A stretch of DNA of 64,000 nucleotides from Dreissena polymorpha (taxonomy: Eukaryota; Mollusca; Bivalvia; Myida; Dreissenidae): the NCBI RefSeq assembly GCF_020536995.1, contig NC_068361.1, forward strand, positions 109,159,489 to 109,223,488. Reading direction: 5' to 3'. The translations under genes and the position numbers were made by a program. The stretch's first letter is position 1. Every line of letters begins with the position of its first letter. The notes under the pieces were generated by a model. That model searched no databases and was not told where the DNA came from. It worked only from the letters and a program-made list of their open reading frames with translations. Of this stretch, positions 62,461 to 64,000 are shown one piece after another.

Positions 62461-62745
62461 TGCCCCCCTTCAAAGAATAGGGGGTATATTGCTAAGCTCA
62501 TGTCTGTCGGTCGGTCCGTCCAACAGGTGGTTGTCAGACGATAACTCAAGAACGCTTGGGCCTAGGATCATGACACTTCATAGGTACATTGATCGTGACT
62601 CAATGATGACCCCTATTGATTTTCAGGTCACTAGGTCAAAGGTCAAGGTCACAGTGACAAAAAACGTATTCACACAATGGCTGCCACTACAACGGACAGC
62701 CCATATGGGGGGCATGCATGTTTTACAAACAGCCCTTGTTTTTTT
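62461..62745 (+). mobile_element. AGGTCA-monomer element, single monomer
   Basis: Complete minimal form: the head 'gcccccttcaaagaataggg', one monomer with AGGTCA boxes at 62,625-62,650, then the tail ending 'tttacaaacagcccttg'. It sits in the T-rich part of the element at 60,959, between T-runs on both sides. Confidence 0.8.
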
Positions 62746-63338
62746 TGAAACCTACGGTTAAAAAATACAAATATTTATTTTTATTATTTTATGTTTGAAA
62801 TACCGTCCAACCATCGCACCCAAGAATCCCCCCCGCCCCGCCCCTGAATTTTTTTTTTCTTCACTTCACCCCTCACTCCTTTGTGATTGAAAATGAGAGT
62901 CCCTTCACCTTTAAAAAGAAAATAGATGAGCGGTCTGCACCCGCAAGGCGGTGCTCTTGTATCGATCTTAGTACCATCCGAATTTACTTCGTTTATCATG
63001 CAAATTTACACTGGAGGGCGCCTAATAATATTTTGATATTGCAGGAGAGTAAGCGTGCGTATTTTCAAGATTACAAGTTTGCTATGTGGATTTTCATTCT
63101 GGGGGTGGTAATTGAACCTCCGCCTAAAAACCAAAAACTTAGAAAGAGAAGCTTGAAGTACAGCAAAAATATGAAAAGGATAAGAGAAAGTTTATTAGAT
63201 AGTATAGTTTTCTTTTTACAAATGTACAATACATTGTGGATAGTCCGGGAAAGTTGAAATTTAGGTAAAATAACATAGAAATTGTCGGACCACTTGGAAC
63301 TAGAAGGACTGGTAAAAAAAGTTAAGTGTCAAGCCCTG

Positions 63339-63446
63339 TTTACATGTAAAACATAGTTGTATTTTTGAATCTGGATGCTATTGTTTAATCCCCAAGCTTC
63401 ATAGCCTTAACTTACAATTGTTTTAATAAGCTTATCGAATAATTCA
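63339..63446 (-). mobile_element. LINE fragment (continuation)
   Basis: On the minus strand it encodes 'LFDKLIKTIVS' and then 'GYEAWGLNNSIQIQK'. This is the LFDKL...YGxEVWG motif that follows the reverse-transcriptase domain in the same LINE type as 58,740-59,584, in the right order and orientation. Confidence 0.75.
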
Positions 63447-63804
63447 CAGCCCCCTCACACTACTTTGGGGGAAGGGGTCCGCAGCCCTAAGGAGGGGGAA
63501 TTTTCACGGCGTTATCCTTTTTGGGGGATTTTTTTACTTACTCTCTCATTATTACATTACATGTTTGCACTATATTCATTGCATTTTTCATAATTTAGTA
63601 TGTTTGAAAAGATTAAATTGAAATATAATTGAGATATAATAATCATGAGACACATCTTTCTATTAAAAAAAAAAAAAAAAAAATTTTTATTTTTTTTATT
63701 TTTTTAGGGGGAATATTTCCCCCCGAAAGGGGTTAAAAGTATACTTTTCAGGTGGGGGACTGCCGCCGAAATTTGGCGGCAGATTTGATAGATTGAGGGC
63801 CCTG
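63447..63804. mobile_element. CAGGGCCCTCAATC-type TIR element, inverted copy, inserted in the LINE
   Basis: Diverged reverse-orientation copy of 54,330-54,655, with ends 'cagccccctcacac' and 'gattgagggccctg'. Flanks are ATTCA on both sides, a perfect 5-base target duplication within LINE sequence. Inside is an A-run/T-run of about 40 bases. Confidence 0.8.
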
Positions 63805-63933
63805 ATTCAAGGCTATGACTAACTGAGTTATTTTGTAAACTTAATCAAATTTGATTTTAACATTAAAAGTGCTTTTAGGGTTTGCAGATATCGTTATGAT
63901 TTACACTTACATTTGAAATGCACTCTGGTAAAA
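63805..63933 (-). mobile_element. LINE fragment (further 5' part)
   Basis: The minus strand gives 'KALLMLKSNLIKFTK', which fits the segment just upstream of LFDKL in this LINE type. It ends where the next element begins. Confidence 0.55.
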
Positions 63934-64000
63934 CAGGGCTCAATGCATTTGTTTAAAGTGTCGTCTCAGATTAGCCTGTGCAGTCCAAACTTTCTGCCTG
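63934..64000 (+). mobile_element. Start of another MITE, cut by window end
   Basis: Begins 'cagggctcaatgcat' and continues with 'gtgtcgtctcagattagcct', a sequence I know as the 5' end of an abundant palindromic MITE in dreissenid and other bivalves. Only the first 67 bases are in the window. Confidence 0.6.

Larger units (their letters stand above)
60959..62936. mobile_element. 'agctcatctatttttt' TIR element with about 187-base monomers and C/T-rich tail
   Basis: The left end 'agctcatctattttttgaaa' is mirrored by 'aaaatagatgagc' at about 62,921-62,933. After the head come about four to five monomers of roughly 187 bases, each with 'taagttttg.gtttaggtcc', 'gctattgc.ttca' and 'aactctgg' (61,037; 61,207; 61,380; 61,553; 61,730), increasingly diverged to the right. 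Next is a region of C-runs and T-runs in which a 'catctcacaaatgaccacca' unit recurs at 62,064, 62,168 and 62,393. The AGGTCA element at 62,461-62,745 is nested in this part. I recognise the head from other bivalve sequence. Confidence 0.65.
59585..63338. mobile_element. CAGGGCTTGACACT-type TIR element, 3.75 kb composite, inserted in the LINE
   Basis: The left end 'cagggcttgacactaacg' and the right end 'gttaagtgtcaagccctg' are inverted repeats of about 14 bases. Internal 'gtggtccg' and 'gaccag' motifs occur near both ends in mirror orientation. LINE sequence resumes on each side, supporting a single insertion, though I see no clear target duplication. Most of the length consists of later insertions (59,730-60,925 and 60,959-62,936). 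The remaining own sequence is under 1 kb and has no recognised transposase. Confidence 0.65.
53917..64000 (+). other. First intron of the SLC27A-like gene (incomplete in window)
   Basis: No further exon with AMP-binding enzyme motifs is visible in any plus-strand frame to the window end. The segment is largely composed of transposable elements, listed separately. Gaps between them (53,930-54,329, 54,656-55,290, 55,800-56,170) show nothing recognised. Confidence 0.6.

Overview
The window reads as nuclear DNA of a bivalve mollusc. It is AT-rich, gene-poor and full of the short repeats typical of bivalves: 142-base AGGTCA-rich monomers with a fixed head and tail, 'gggctcgaaattaac' and 'agggcttgacac' inverted-repeat elements, and TTAA-bounded MITEs with a perfect 'GATGAGACGCC' palindrome. 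I remember the TTAA MITEs as common in Dreissena (zebra and quagga mussel), so Dreissena or a close relative is my best guess. That is recall, not a database result.

Layout. 1-13,900 is mostly non-coding, with simple repeats, a LINE 3' remnant, a 0.97-kb imperfect palindrome, a fold-back element with a minisatellite interior and MITEs. 13,900-45,800 is a cluster of class-A G-protein-coupled receptor (GPCR) genes, all on the minus strand and all with single-exon coding regions. It holds two ancient relics truncated at transmembrane segment 3 (16,955-17,320 and 20,185-20,557, inside an old 3-kb tandem duplication), one intact gene (27,425-28,741), a near-identical copy with one in-frame stop (35,200-36,516, inside a recent 7.4-8.3-kb tandem duplication) and a more diverged intact gene (44,420-45,730). 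A hAT-like element lies at 40,801-41,756. 46,200-53,400 is intergenic, with degenerate tandem repeats, MITEs and a long GAT microsatellite. At 53,690-53,916 lies the first coding exon, plus strand, of a long-chain fatty acid transport protein (SLC27A/FATP family), ending at a splice donor. The remaining 10 kb appears to be its first intron, a stack of nested transposons: a LINE copy cut by at least two, probably three, DNA elements, the largest of which carries further insertions.

The most interesting points are: (1) birth, death and probable gene conversion in a GPCR family that lacks the usual helix prolines P5.50 and P6.50; (2) a cluster of perfect AGGTCA DR1 nuclear-receptor sites, carried by transposons, inside the first intron of a fatty-acid transporter; (3) two long-inverted-repeat loci able to form hairpins; (4) an unusually clear stratigraphy of element-in-element insertions. 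I see no tRNA, rRNA, CRISPR, bacterial operon or virus-derived element that I can support.
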